From the NCBI RefSeq assembly GCF_029223285.1, contig NZ_JARHUJ010000007.1, forward strand, positions 1-64,000: 64,000 bases of DNA. The letters run 5' to 3'. Source of the stretch: Paraflavitalea sp. CAU 1676. GTDB lineage: Bacteria > Bacteroidota > Bacteroidia > Chitinophagales > Chitinophagaceae. The notes under the pieces were generated by a model. It was not told the DNA's origin. It searched no databases and saw nothing but the letters and a program-made list of their open reading frames with translations. Positions 27,413 through 36,433 of this stretch are shown in pieces. Numbering within the stretch: position 1 is the first letter of the stretch; every line of letters starts with the position of its first letter. A program made the translations under genes and the position numbers.

Positions 27413-27871
27413 ATGAATTTTTCGCAACCATATAAGATTCTTAACTGGCCTTCCGTTGTACTTAGTTTTCTGCTAGAAATCGCCTGTACATTTCTCACAC
27501 TTCTAATGGCCTATGCGGGCCTTAGTAAATTAATGGATCGTCAGGTTTTCCAGGCTCAACTGAGCAAATCACCCTTTCTGACTGATTATGCAAATTATGT
27601 GTCCTGGGCACTACCAGTATTGGAAATACTTATCGCTGTACTATTGGTAATTAGGCAATCACGGCTAAGCGCACTTTATGCAACGCTCTTTATAATGGCA
27701 ATGTTTACCTTTTACATTTATGCGATGTTTTTGTTCAGTTATGATTTGCCCTGCGCTTGTGGTGGCATACTTTCCGAGATGGGGTGGATTGAGCATCTAT
27801 GGTTTAATATCGGAGTCGTCTGCTTGACAATAGCTTCAATTTTTTTGCAGATCTCAAAAGAAAGAAGATAG
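27413..27871 (+). CDS. MauE/DoxX-like redox-associated membrane protein
   Basis: 152 residues with four membrane helices (about 13-36, 62-80, 86-109, 124-146). GLSKLMD after helix 1 and PCACGG after helix 3 (Cys114, Cys116) are typical of the Bacteroidota MauE/DoxX-like family, whose members sit next to small exported Cys-containing proteins and thioredoxins. MauE relatives are thought to help disulfide formation of exported proteins, by analogy with DsbB/VKOR, but few are tested. The next gene starts 20 bases on; the downstream small secreted proteins each carry a Cys pair and are candidate clients. Confidence 0.82.
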   Translation: MNFSQPYKILNWPSVVLSFLLEIACTFLTLLMAYAGLSKLMDRQVFQAQLSKSPFLTDYANYVSWALPVLEILIAVLLVIRQSRLSALYATLFIMAMFTFYIYAMFLFSYDLPCACGGILSEMGWIEHLWFNIGVVCLTIASIFLQISKERR

Positions 27872-27891
27872 TTCCCTAAACGAAGCGTTTT

Positions 27892-28947
27892 ATGCACAAA
27901 ATGAAAAAGCATTCTTTATATATTCTGTTTACGCTAGTTTCGGCTGCAATACTTGTCGGAATACTGGCGGCAATTACAGTTAACCCTACTTTTCAAAGTA
28001 ACGGTTTTAATAGGAAAGCTGATGCGTACAAATTAGAGGTATTAGCGTCTGGACATAGAAATGATGCCATCGAATTAATTCATACCACGCCCCGAAACCT
28101 ATATTTTAAGACAACGACGCCCGGTAAAATACTAGTTACCGACTATCAGATTAAAGAAAGTCATTACTTAACTTATCCATTGCCTGAAAATGAGATTCGC
28201 GGAGGCTTCTATTATACATTTCTAAGTTCAACGGGTGTTCAGGTCCTTTCACCAAACGCAAGGTCGATGGTGTATTCTGACTCCACCACATCGCCCCAAA
28301 CATATAGTTTTCCAAGGCAACCTTTTTCAAGAGTTGTAAAAATAGGTAACAGTAGCTTCATATTTAGAGGCTTTGACAGTGCAGTAAAAAACAAAGATCA
28401 AATATTCTACAAAGGAAATCCAATTTCCGGCGATGTTACCTTGGAACGAAATATATCAGAAATCCGCAACGACATGGGCCTGGGAAATGACGGTTATTTA
28501 ACGTATGACACCTCCTCCAGGAAGATTGCATTTGTACATTTTTATAAGAATGAATTTTTCGTAGCTGATACGAATTTGAACATTCTCTACAGATCATATA
28601 CTATAGATACATTAAAGTCTTCAGCTAATAAGAAATTGGCATTTGTCGAAACCAGCAAGAATGACAAACTTGTTACCAATGGCGCGCCAGACAGGATCGT
28701 AAATGGGCGAAGTGATGTATTTGAAGGGAAATTGTATAATCAATCCAAGCTAAAAGCGGACAATGAATCAAATGACCTGTTCGGAAGAAATATGGTCCTT
28801 GACATCTACTCATTAGACGATGGAAAATACCAACATAGTGTCTATATCCCAAACCACAGGTACGAAAAGGCAATCTCATTTAAAATACTGAAACAAAAGA
28901 TAGTGGTAGTCTACCCCACAAATATAGTGGTGTATAGCTTACTATAA
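27892..28947 (+). CDS. Membrane-anchored periplasmic protein of unknown function
   Basis: 351 residues. One N-terminal hydrophobic helix (about 7-29) acts as anchor or signal; the remainder is rich in short beta-strand-like repeats (NLYFKT, YLTYDTSSRKIAFVHF, VVVYPTNIVVYSL), suggesting a beta-propeller. I do not recognise the family. It is co-oriented with and 20 bases after the MauE-like gene, so they are likely co-transcribed, and the pair small-secreted genes follow. Two start codons are possible (27892 or 27901, MKKHSLYIL); the second gives a more usual signal sequence. Confidence 0.7.
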   Translation: MHKMKKHSLYILFTLVSAAILVGILAAITVNPTFQSNGFNRKADAYKLEVLASGHRNDAIELIHTTPRNLYFKTTTPGKILVTDYQIKESHYLTYPLPENEIRGGFYYTFLSSTGVQVLSPNARSMVYSDSTTSPQTYSFPRQPFSRVVKIGNSSFIFRGFDSAVKNKDQIFYKGNPISGDVTLERNISEIRNDMGLGNDGYLTYDTSSRKIAFVHFYKNEFFVADTNLNILYRSYTIDTLKSSANKKLAFVETSKNDKLVTNGAPDRIVNGRSDVFEGKLYNQSKLKADNESNDLFGRNMVLDIYSLDDGKYQHSVYIPNHRYEKAISFKILKQKIVVVYPTNIVVYSLL

Positions 28948-28992
28948 ATGAATCATCCAATTCACGACGATATAAACATTACAATAAAATAG

Positions 28993-29008
28993 TTTTAGCC
29001 GGCTAAAA
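28993..29008. promoter_or_regulatory. 16-bp perfect palindrome
   Basis: TTTTAGCC followed directly by GGCTAAAA: a perfect dyad without a spacer, 61 bases before the first small secreted gene. It could be an operator, or a hairpin ending the upstream operon (an A-rich, not T-rich, run follows on the plus strand). Confidence 0.5.
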
Positions 29009-29068
29009 AAGGGGACGCTGAAAACCTTAAATAGAGTAGGCATTTTGTTAACCATTAATTTTAAAATC

Positions 29069-29437
29069 ATGAAAAAAGTATCATTCCTGGGCCTGTTGGC
29101 TCTTGTTGTAGTTGCTGCTAGCTCATTTACAGCTTTAAAAAGAGTTCCTACAGATTCTTGGTTTCTCCTGAGCGGCCAACCAAACGTTTCTTCAGCAAGC
29201 TTCCAATCGAGCTACAGCGGAACTTACAATAAGGTTGCAGCTTATGACGCCACTAAGCGTACTCAGACAGATGTTCAAGCAATCTGCCTCTTGGGTTCTA
29301 CCTATGTTTGTGCAGTACAAATCGACTACAGCAAATCTACACCTACTACTTCCTTGAATGGAACAGGAAATGGCGATTTCACTACTGGCGCAAGTGCATT
29401 TGCCACTGACATCATCGCAATTGAATTGAGGAACTAA
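29069..29437 (+). CDS. Small secreted protein with C-x7-C pair (paralogue 1)
   Basis: 122 residues from ATG 29069 (MKKVSFLGLL). Signal peptide 1-19; the mature protein is about 100 residues, Ser/Thr-rich. It has one pair of cysteines, Cys73 and Cys81, inside TDVQAICLLGSTYVCAVQIDYSK, which could form a disulfide. I do not recognise a named family; the layout (small, exported, Cys pair, next to a MauE-like gene) recalls DUF6520-type proteins of this phylum. The gene immediately downstream encodes a paralogue. It is followed by a terminator at 29451-29484, so it may be made at higher level than the genes around it. Confidence 0.75.
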   Translation: MKKVSFLGLLALVVVAASSFTALKRVPTDSWFLLSGQPNVSSASFQSSYSGTYNKVAAYDATKRTQTDVQAICLLGSTYVCAVQIDYSKSTPTTSLNGTGNGDFTTGASAFATDIIAIELRN

Positions 29438-29450
29438 TCGTTACATACAT

Positions 29451-29484
29451 AAGGCGACGGAAATTAATCCGCCGCCTTATTTCA
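29451..29484 (+). terminator. Terminator between the two paralogues
   Basis: AAGGCGACGG (29451-29460) and CCGCCGCCTT (29469-29478) pair with one mismatch around an AAATTAAT loop, followed by ATTTCA. It separates the two small secreted genes transcriptionally. Confidence 0.7.
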
Positions 29485-29564
29485 ATTTATTAACCCTCCT
29501 ACACCTATTCTCTATCTTTTGTCTACGATCTACAGACACTGTCAACTACTAATGCATTTTGAAG

Positions 29565-29972
29565 ATGAAACAAAGCCGCATTTCAACAAAAAGATTATGG
29601 ACTGTAGCTACCGAAAACAGAAGGGTGCTCCCTAATATTTCGCTAGTCCTCGTTGTTTTATTGCTAGAATTAACTTTAGTGTCTAGCCGTGTCCGCCGCA
29701 CACCTAACAATTCATGGTTTTTGTTGCAAAACCCCGTTCCTCAATCAACTTTTCACATACAATACACCTTGCACCCATTCAACAGATCGACCGCTTATCA
29801 ATATAGCCAATTTAGCCAATCGGATGTACAAAGTATATGTTGGTTTGGGTCCTTATACATATGTGCAGTCCGTATAGACTATTCCAAATCGTACCCTTAC
29901 TCACTATTAACCGACGCTGATTTTTCCAACTCATATGGTGTCGATATCATAGGTTATGAATACACTAATTAA
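29565..29972 (+). CDS. Small secreted protein with C-x7-C pair (paralogue 2)
   Basis: 135 residues from ATG 29565 (MKQSRIS). The hydrophobic helix lies at 24-41, after a basic 20-residue leader, so it could be a long signal peptide or an anchor. The mature part matches the upstream protein: NSWFLL, then SDVQSICWFGSLYICAVRIDYSK with Cys92 and Cys100, and a DF...DII close to the end. The pair is a diverged tandem duplication. Its stop is 15 bases from the end of the convergent TlpA-like gene. Confidence 0.68.
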   Translation: MKQSRISTKRLWTVATENRRVLPNISLVLVVLLLELTLVSSRVRRTPNNSWFLLQNPVPQSTFHIQYTLHPFNRSTAYQYSQFSQSDVQSICWFGSLYICAVRIDYSKSYPYSLLTDADFSNSYGVDIIGYEYTN

Positions 29973-29987
29973 AGCATAACCCACAAA

Positions 29988-31355
29988 TCAATTTTTCTCT
30001 TTTCTTATAATAATCATATCTGCTTCGGTCTCTTTAGGAATTAACTTAAGATCATACTTCCACAGCTCCTTGTTGACTGCGTCTCTATCCCTTAAATCAG
30101 CATTTATTTCAATGTCTATCTCCCCGACATATTTTGTCTCATCAAAAATGGGCATTGCATTTTCACTGGAATAAAATGATTGAAGTTTAGCCACAAAGTC
30201 CGACATATGCCTCTTTCTTAAGCTAACATAGAATTGAGTAACTTCCTCGCTTTTCTCAGTCGCATTGGAGGCAACCTTGTCAATCTCAGATATTCGTACC
30301 AAAACTAGCGATTTAACTTTCCTTTTTTCTAATTGACCTTTAATACCTAAGTGTTTGAAATATCTATTTATATCATCCTGCATCATGGAGAAAAGCTTCC
30401 CGTGCCTGGTCTCAAGATTATCCTTTTGCTTATCAACAGGGACGACAAGCTCATAATTGTAGTATTGGTTTTGCTGTATGTCATTCCAACGCGCCATATT
30501 TTGTGGAGTAAATCTACCTATTAGAAAAGAGTCTTCTTCATTTTTGAACCCCTCGAGCACTACCCTGTTATTGTTGATAAAACTCATATCAAATTTTCCA
30601 AATGCCATTTTGTAAAGTAGAATAATAGGATGTCTTGTACATCTTATCCATCCCCAGCTGGTATCCCGGGAAACATTAGTAGAGTAACCCTGATTAAATT
30701 TTGTTAACACAGAATGAAACACTAAATCTTTTGCCGTCCATAGCTGGCTTTGAGAAAAGATCGGACCATATTCAGTTTTCCTTAATATTTTTTCATCGTC
30801 CTTGTTTGCCAAATTCAATCTTTCTCCACTCAAAAATGTCTCAATATTCCTATTTGTCAATTCTTCGCCTCCAGTAACTGCTTTAATTACACCATTTTTA
30901 TCAAGCCATACATAATGGGGTATAATGGCTGGAATAAAGCTCAAAATCGAATCTTCGACAATGGAGGGTAAGGAAAAGTTAACCTTCCTACTGGATTCAT
31001 AGGAACCGTATATCTTATTCACTGATTTCATAGACTCTCTTGTCACCAAAAGAATCTGCAATTTTTCATTGTACTTCTTTTGAATACTGTCTAGTTTAGG
31101 AAATGCAGCAATACAGGGACTACACCAGGGCGCCCAAAAATCTAGAATCACATTTCTCCCCTTAAAATCGGAAAGATTCATGCTCCCTTTTGAATAATTA
31201 ACTGCAGCTTTAAACTGAATATTACGCAAAGTATCACCAACATTCATTTCATAAATCGGCGTGCGATAACTTATTTGTCGGGCAACTATTTGACCTTGCG
31301 CTGAAACAACACAAAAAAAGACCAAAAACAGATACACATTCAGCTTATTAAGCAT
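29988..31355 (-). CDS. TlpA-like thioredoxin-fold protein with long C-terminal extension
   Basis: 455 residues. Signal peptide (1-20), then an AhpC/TlpA-type thioredoxin domain (about 35-180) with the redox motif WCSPC (Cys78, Cys81) and the IPHYVWLD region. The C-terminal 270 residues are unlike thioredoxin and not recognised. Such proteins are periplasmic disulfide reductases and are frequent partners of SusC/SusD pairs in Bacteroidota. It is the last gene of the minus-strand sigma-FecR-SusC-SusD run, 47 bases after susD, and ends tail-to-tail with the small secreted proteins. Confidence 0.85.
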   Translation of the reverse strand: MLNKLNVYLFLVFFCVVSAQGQIVARQISYRTPIYEMNVGDTLRNIQFKAAVNYSKGSMNLSDFKGRNVILDFWAPWCSPCIAAFPKLDSIQKKYNEKLQILLVTRESMKSVNKIYGSYESSRKVNFSLPSIVEDSILSFIPAIIPHYVWLDKNGVIKAVTGGEELTNRNIETFLSGERLNLANKDDEKILRKTEYGPIFSQSQLWTAKDLVFHSVLTKFNQGYSTNVSRDTSWGWIRCTRHPIILLYKMAFGKFDMSFINNNRVVLEGFKNEEDSFLIGRFTPQNMARWNDIQQNQYYNYELVVPVDKQKDNLETRHGKLFSMMQDDINRYFKHLGIKGQLEKRKVKSLVLVRISEIDKVASNATEKSEEVTQFYVSLRKRHMSDFVAKLQSFYSSENAMPIFDETKYVGEIDIEINADLRDRDAVNKELWKYDLKLIPKETEADMIIIRKEKN

Positions 31356-31402
31356 AATATTTTATTTTTTAATGAATGGATTTGTCGAGCTGGCAATTGG
31401 CA

Positions 31403-32776
31403 TTATCTGGGATTCTGAGGAACATCGCTGACAGTTATTTCGCTATTGGGGAGCGGATACACGTATCTATTATCTTTTGGAGCCAGCTTAAATTCGCTTC
31501 CCCCTATTAGCCTGGTCAGTGTACCTGGCCCTTCATTGATCTCATTAAGCCTTTTAATATCCACCCACCTAACACCTCTACACAATAACTCTTTCCTACG
31601 TTCCTTTAAAATTATGGATAGACTTTCCTTGGACGTCATCGTTGAAATCGGCTGGAATGATCCTGCTTCATACCTACTTGACAAAAGCTTATTCAAATCG
31701 CTCAAAGACTCACTATTCTTATCTGCCCTGGCTAGGCACTCAGCACGGATCAGATAGACTTCGTCAATTGCCAGCCCGTTAAAAAGCACAAAAAACAGAG
31801 AACTATAGCTGCCTTTAAATGTCATTCTGCCATTAACATTCCTGAAAAAAGCTCTCTTTCTCAGGTCCTTTTCACCGTAGCTTCTGAGAACCACGGTATC
31901 AACAAAACCGGTCCCGTTGGCAAGAGGAAATAGCGGACTATTCACCATTCGGCTGTAAAAGATCACTTCCTTTGTATAGAGCGGAGCAAATGGGGAGATC
32001 GCGTCTACTGCTACCGTGTTATAATCAAGTATTCCATCGGCCAGATTAATACACTCTGTAGAGGCTTTAAGCGCTTTTTCAAATTCACCGGTAAAGAGAT
32101 AAACCCTCGCGAGCAATGCATATGCCGCTGCTTTTGTTGGACTTGTTTTTACAAGTACTTTATTGGGCAGAAGCGGTATTGCCTCAAGCAGATCGCTAAT
32201 AATCCTGTCATAACTTTCCTTAACACTAGCTCGTTCGGCCTTGAGATTTATGTCCGACTCCAATCTTAGAATTATACCCAAATCACTAGCCGCAGAATTC
32301 TTATCATACGCTTTTGAATATATCGAAACGAGATTATAATTAGCGAATGACCGGAAAAATAAAGCACTCCCCTTTAAATTATTCCATCTTTCACTCCTAT
32401 CGGGTTGTTTAACTTCTTGTAATCCTTCTAATATTCGGTTTGAATAAAATATCGCCAGGTAAACATTATCCCACTCAAATTTGGATGATTGTTCAGCATA
32501 AAAGTTGCTAGTGCCAGCCCAGGTATAGATATTCTTCTGTCCTTGGGTTTTATTACTTAAAGAAGAGCTGGTGTGATAATAATCATCGCACCCTAGTTCA
32601 AGTAAAGATGGCTGATTCTCATTGAAAACACTTGTATTTGCTAAAGCCGCTTCAAAATCATCTAGTGTCGTGGGAACAACAATGGATTGGTCGGATTTGG
32701 TATCCAACCAATCCTTCCTGCAGGCCCCAAATACTATAATAGTAAAAAATAGAAGTAATATATTATTGATGCGCAT
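31403..32776 (-). CDS. SusD/RagB-family outer-membrane lipoprotein
   Basis: 457 residues. Lipoprotein signal with lipobox FGAC (Cys19). The N-terminal part has the SusD-type TPR helices (DWLDTKSD, TLDDFEAALAN, SERWNNLKGSALFFRSFANYNLVSIY) and the C-terminus the typical ending (LSLILKERRKELLCRGVRWVDIKRL..., YPLPNSEI). It should cap the barrel of the SusC partner and bind the imported oligomer. It starts 10 bases after the SusC stop, as is usual. The associated TlpA suggests a peptide or modified substrate rather than plain glycan, but this is a guess. Confidence 0.92.
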   Translation of the reverse strand: MRINNILLLFFTIIVFGACRKDWLDTKSDQSIVVPTTLDDFEAALANTSVFNENQPSLLELGCDDYYHTSSSLSNKTQGQKNIYTWAGTSNFYAEQSSKFEWDNVYLAIFYSNRILEGLQEVKQPDRSERWNNLKGSALFFRSFANYNLVSIYSKAYDKNSAASDLGIILRLESDINLKAERASVKESYDRIISDLLEAIPLLPNKVLVKTSPTKAAAYALLARVYLFTGEFEKALKASTECINLADGILDYNTVAVDAISPFAPLYTKEVIFYSRMVNSPLFPLANGTGFVDTVVLRSYGEKDLRKRAFFRNVNGRMTFKGSYSSLFFVLFNGLAIDEVYLIRAECLARADKNSESLSDLNKLLSSRYEAGSFQPISTMTSKESLSIILKERRKELLCRGVRWVDIKRLNEINEGPGTLTRLIGGSEFKLAPKDNRYVYPLPNSEITVSDVPQNPR

Positions 32777-32786
32777 ACGGTTTATA

Positions 32787-35700
32787 TTAAAATGTTAAAC
32801 GTGCTCCTATGGATGCCGATCTTGGAGTTTTATATCCATCTGTAAAATCGGGATCGATATTTTCTTTATTGGCAGTCCACAACAATCCCAAATTGTTGCA
32901 ATAAATGTAGAATTGAACATTGCTTAAACCGGCCTTCTTTGAAACCCCGGAAGGCAAGTCATATGTCAGGGAAACATCCTGTAATCTAATGTGGTCTCCT
33001 TTTTCAACAAGAATACCTGAGAAATCATAGAAGGTGTTTCGCTCCGAAAATTGTGGGTAGTCGATATATACCATTGCGGGCACCTGAGTAATAACTTCAT
33101 CTCCCGTTTTTTGCCATCTTCTTAGGAAATCTTCGTTCCCTACGCCCTGATTGTACAAGGATCCATAGTTAACAGAGGAACGTCTGAAAACATAACCAGC
33201 CTTGAAGATGATATTGGCCGAAATACTTACATTTTTCCATTGAAATGTATTTCGAAAGGACCCAAAATACCTGGGAGCCGTACTTCCACTATACTGCCAC
33301 AGCGTAGGATCTGCGGAAGTATTTAATATGATCTGGGCGTAATCTTTACTTTCCTTTCCGTCAAGATACCCCACAGGATCACCAGATTCATCTAATTTAG
33401 CCCACTGGTAGCTATAAAGACTACTAACAGGATTGCCAACAACCAGACCGGTATTTCCTTCATTTCTGGTAACTCTATCCGTGGCATAACTGGTCATTAC
33501 GATTGATTCATATCGGATTGGCCCAAAATTAAATCTGCCTTGCAGAGTAATATCTAACCCACTACCTTTCATACTCGAAAAGTTTCCTCGTGCTAGTAAA
33601 AAGCCCGTGCTCGAAGGAATAAATCTGTCACCAATTAAATTATTGCCTTCCCTTTTGAAAAATTCTATAGTACCACTTAAATTCTGGTGTTTGAAAACGT
33701 TGAAGTCTAACCCAATATTGAAAGAGCTCATTGTCTCCCACGTCAGTTGAGGATTTCCAGGAGAAACAATATCTAAGAATACTGAGTTATTTATTCCGCC
33801 ATTTAGATATCTTGCTTTCGTGAGGGCTGTAACGGAACGATTTAGATTTCCGTTCTTTCCATAGGTGATTCGAAGAGCCAGCTTTTGAAAAATAGATCCC
33901 TGAAGGAAGGCCTCATTGGCGATGTCCCACTTAAGACCAGTGGACCATAAGGGCACCTGCTTTTGATTTGTTTTTACTCCGAATAAATTAGACTGATCAA
34001 GTCGTGCGCTAACAGTTGCAGTATAACGCCGATCGTATATATAGGAACCATTGAAAAAGAATGCCCGGTATTTATTGATAACTTCTGGAATAACCTGATT
34101 TAGGTCAGAAATATATGACCCATATCCAAAAGGATATAAGGTATATAACGTGTTATAATTGACCGATTGTGAGGCCCCCGACTGAGGGTTATAGCCATAT
34201 ACCCCCCCTTTCGTTCCTGATACCTTAGTTTCAGTAAAATCGCCACCGCCGAGAATAGAGATAGCTGAAGAAGAAAAATTATTATTATAACTAACTTGGA
34301 TACGACCAGAATTAGCTACAGTATTTTGATTTACGTAAGACACTATTCCTCCCTTGGGAATAGGGAAATCAATAACGCTCCCCCCATCGACGGTAGCAAA
34401 ACTGTTAATTAAATTCCTCGTAGAATATTGCTCAGCTGATTCATTGCTTTTTGCTTGGAAGTTTTCTCTTTGATACTGGTAAGATAGATCTAAACTTAGT
34501 GCCTTCACAATTGCGTACCTCAGATTTACCGAAATACGATTGCTGATATTTTTTTCATCATTATCAAATAGCCGTCGATCTTTTAGAGGGCTGTACGTCC
34601 AATCAAGTAATTCAGGAATTACATTTTCACTCACAAACGATGCACGATAGTCTTTTGTAATGGATAACTCATTCCCATCCTCATCCTTCAACCTCGCATA
34701 TGGGTAAGTATTATTAGTGTACCGGCCACCAGAACTAACGCCCGTCAAACCATTTTTGGCTTCCGATGATTCCGCATAGATAATACGACCAGTAATTTCT
34801 AAATTTTGTACGGGCTTATAACTGGTCACTGAACTTAGCGTAACTCGCTTACCCTCATTGCCAACTACCTCTGATTGATCTTTATTATATCCAAGTGACA
34901 AGTAATAATTCATTTTATCGCTTCCACCACTCGCACTTAAGGCATATTGCTGCCGCGAAGCCGCCCTGTATAAATAGTCTGAATAATCCCGTCTGACATC
35001 CCGCTTTCGTAATTCCATCAGTTTTGCATTTCCAGCTTCCTGGGTAATTACACCGCTCCTCATTTGATCCAAAATTTCTACGGCAGGTGAAATGACAGGG
35101 AAAGTTGGATCCACTAAATCCGATTCATAGAATCCTGCATCAAAAAGACTTTTTTCTACATCAATAAAATCACCGGCATTCAAGAAACGTTTCGAGTAAA
35201 ACAAATCTGGCTTGGCAACTATAGTGTAGTTTAAATTGGCATCGATACTTACCTTCTTATTGTAGCCACCCTTTTTGGTGGTTATTACCACTACGCCATT
35301 CCCTGAAAATGCACCCCATATCGAGGATGCAGCCGCATCTTTGAGCAGGGTAATGCTTTCAACATCATTGGGATTTATCGAATTGATGTCGCCGGTATAC
35401 GGATAATTGTCAACGACTATAAGAGGTTGGGTACTTCCGTATATGGTGCTCTTTCCTCGTATTGTGATACCCAGCGGATTTCCTGCCGACGCTTTATCAA
35501 AGAGCATACCACTTGCAATTCCTTCTAGTCTGCTCAGTACATCTGTGGAGACCCGCCTGTTGAGCAACCCATTATTTATTTGAACAAAAGACCCAGTTGT
35601 TCTTTCCTTTGGTATATCCTGATATCCTGTTGATACCACCTTTACTTCTTCTAGGTCCAGAGACTTTATATCAAGCTGTATTACTAAATCTTGTGTCCCA

Positions 35701-36323
35701 TTCAGCCTGATTTCTCTCGATTTATAATTGATACTCGTAATAATAATTACTCCTTTTTCATTTACGGGTAGTTGAAACTCCCCACGCTCATTGCTGATGG
35801 TAATTGTTGAACGGCCTTTTTCCTGAATGGTCGCCCCCACGACAGGTTCTTTTGCCGCATTTTCTAACTTTCCGTTTAGAATTACTCTGTTGGGCGCATT
35901 TATTGGGCTGGGGATGGTATCAGGTGTTATTCTCGAAATTTTGTAAACCCTTATTGAATTTCCATTCTTCACTTCATAGGTTAACGATTGCCCCTCTAAT
36001 GCTTTATTTAGCACCAATTGGTAACTACTGTTGTTTAACTTTATCGTCACTTTTTTAGTGCCTTCCAAATCTTTATAGTCAAACAATACAATCATTGTCG
36101 TCTGTTTTTCTATTTCAGCAAAAACCTTATCGAGAGGGGCGTCTCTAAGGTTAATCGAAATTTGCGCAGATGAATTAGCGCTAACCTGAATACAGACGGA
36201 AGTTAATATCGTCACTAATAATTTCATTCGAAGCAGTTTTTTACCCAGGCAAGCGTCATGACGCCTAACCAATGTCTGGGAATGGGAAAATAGCTTTTTG
36301 AGGCTATGAAATACAGATTCCAT
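32787..36323 (-). CDS. SusC/RagA-family TonB-dependent transporter with STN domain
   Basis: 1178 residues from ATG 36323 (MESVFHSLKKLF). An earlier start codon would add 33 unlikely residues. Signal region about 33-52; STN domain (about 55-129, ISINLRDAPLDKVFAEIEKQT), carboxypeptidase-regulatory-like domain (150-235), TonB plug (260-370, LSRLEGIASGM, VITTKKGG) and a 22-strand barrel to the end. The STN domain is the contact for a FecR anti-sigma factor: binding of ligand outside frees the sigma factor. The fecR and sigma genes are upstream on the same strand, so this is a transenvelope-signalling transporter. The leader between fecR and this gene is unusually long (634 bp). Confidence 0.93.
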   Translation of the reverse strand: MESVFHSLKKLFSHSQTLVRRHDACLGKKLLRMKLLVTILTSVCIQVSANSSAQISINLRDAPLDKVFAEIEKQTTMIVLFDYKDLEGTKKVTIKLNNSSYQLVLNKALEGQSLTYEVKNGNSIRVYKISRITPDTIPSPINAPNRVILNGKLENAAKEPVVGATIQEKGRSTITISNERGEFQLPVNEKGVIIITSINYKSREIRLNGTQDLVIQLDIKSLDLEEVKVVSTGYQDIPKERTTGSFVQINNGLLNRRVSTDVLSRLEGIASGMLFDKASAGNPLGITIRGKSTIYGSTQPLIVVDNYPYTGDINSINPNDVESITLLKDAAASSIWGAFSGNGVVVITTKKGGYNKKVSIDANLNYTIVAKPDLFYSKRFLNAGDFIDVEKSLFDAGFYESDLVDPTFPVISPAVEILDQMRSGVITQEAGNAKLMELRKRDVRRDYSDYLYRAASRQQYALSASGGSDKMNYYLSLGYNKDQSEVVGNEGKRVTLSSVTSYKPVQNLEITGRIIYAESSEAKNGLTGVSSGGRYTNNTYPYARLKDEDGNELSITKDYRASFVSENVIPELLDWTYSPLKDRRLFDNDEKNISNRISVNLRYAIVKALSLDLSYQYQRENFQAKSNESAEQYSTRNLINSFATVDGGSVIDFPIPKGGIVSYVNQNTVANSGRIQVSYNNNFSSSAISILGGGDFTETKVSGTKGGVYGYNPQSGASQSVNYNTLYTLYPFGYGSYISDLNQVIPEVINKYRAFFFNGSYIYDRRYTATVSARLDQSNLFGVKTNQKQVPLWSTGLKWDIANEAFLQGSIFQKLALRITYGKNGNLNRSVTALTKARYLNGGINNSVFLDIVSPGNPQLTWETMSSFNIGLDFNVFKHQNLSGTIEFFKREGNNLIGDRFIPSSTGFLLARGNFSSMKGSGLDITLQGRFNFGPIRYESIVMTSYATDRVTRNEGNTGLVVGNPVSSLYSYQWAKLDESGDPVGYLDGKESKDYAQIILNTSADPTLWQYSGSTAPRYFGSFRNTFQWKNVSISANIIFKAGYVFRRSSVNYGSLYNQGVGNEDFLRRWQKTGDEVITQVPAMVYIDYPQFSERNTFYDFSGILVEKGDHIRLQDVSLTYDLPSGVSKKAGLSNVQFYIYCNNLGLLWTANKENIDPDFTDGYKTPRSASIGARLTF

Positions 36324-36330
36324 AACTTTG
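36297..36330 (+). promoter_or_regulatory. Candidate plus-strand promoter antisense to the susC leader
   Basis: -33 box TTTG (36297-36300), 22-base spacer, -7 box TAACTTTG (36323-36330) matching TAnnTTTG. Transcription would begin near 36337 and run against the susC leader to the hairpin at 36404-36433. Spacing is at the long end of what is known for Bacteroidota. Confidence 0.4.
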
Positions 36331-36336
36331 ATACGT

Positions 36337-36433
36337 TTTGGTTTTAGTAAACTCGGCTCTGGCAGAGACGAAGGCCAAAATATTTTCGCGAAAGCGGAAT
36401 TACACCGAAAGTGTTCGAGCACTTTCGGTTTTT
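36337..36433 (+). ncRNA. Candidate antisense small RNA to the susC leader
   Basis: Predicted transcript of about 97 bases between the promoter at 36297-36330 and a Rho-independent terminator at 36404-36433. It is complementary to the region just upstream of the SusC start codon. Cis-antisense small RNAs at this place are known for some Bacteroides polysaccharide loci (the DonS type). No transcript evidence is available here. Confidence 0.35.
36404..36433 (+). terminator. Hairpin with U-tract on the strand opposite susC
   Basis: ACCGAAAGTG (36404-36413) and CACTTTCGGT (36420-36429), a perfect 10-bp stem with a TTCGAG loop and TTTTT after it on the plus strand. No plus-strand protein gene precedes it, hence the suggestion of an antisense RNA. 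Confidence 0.65.
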
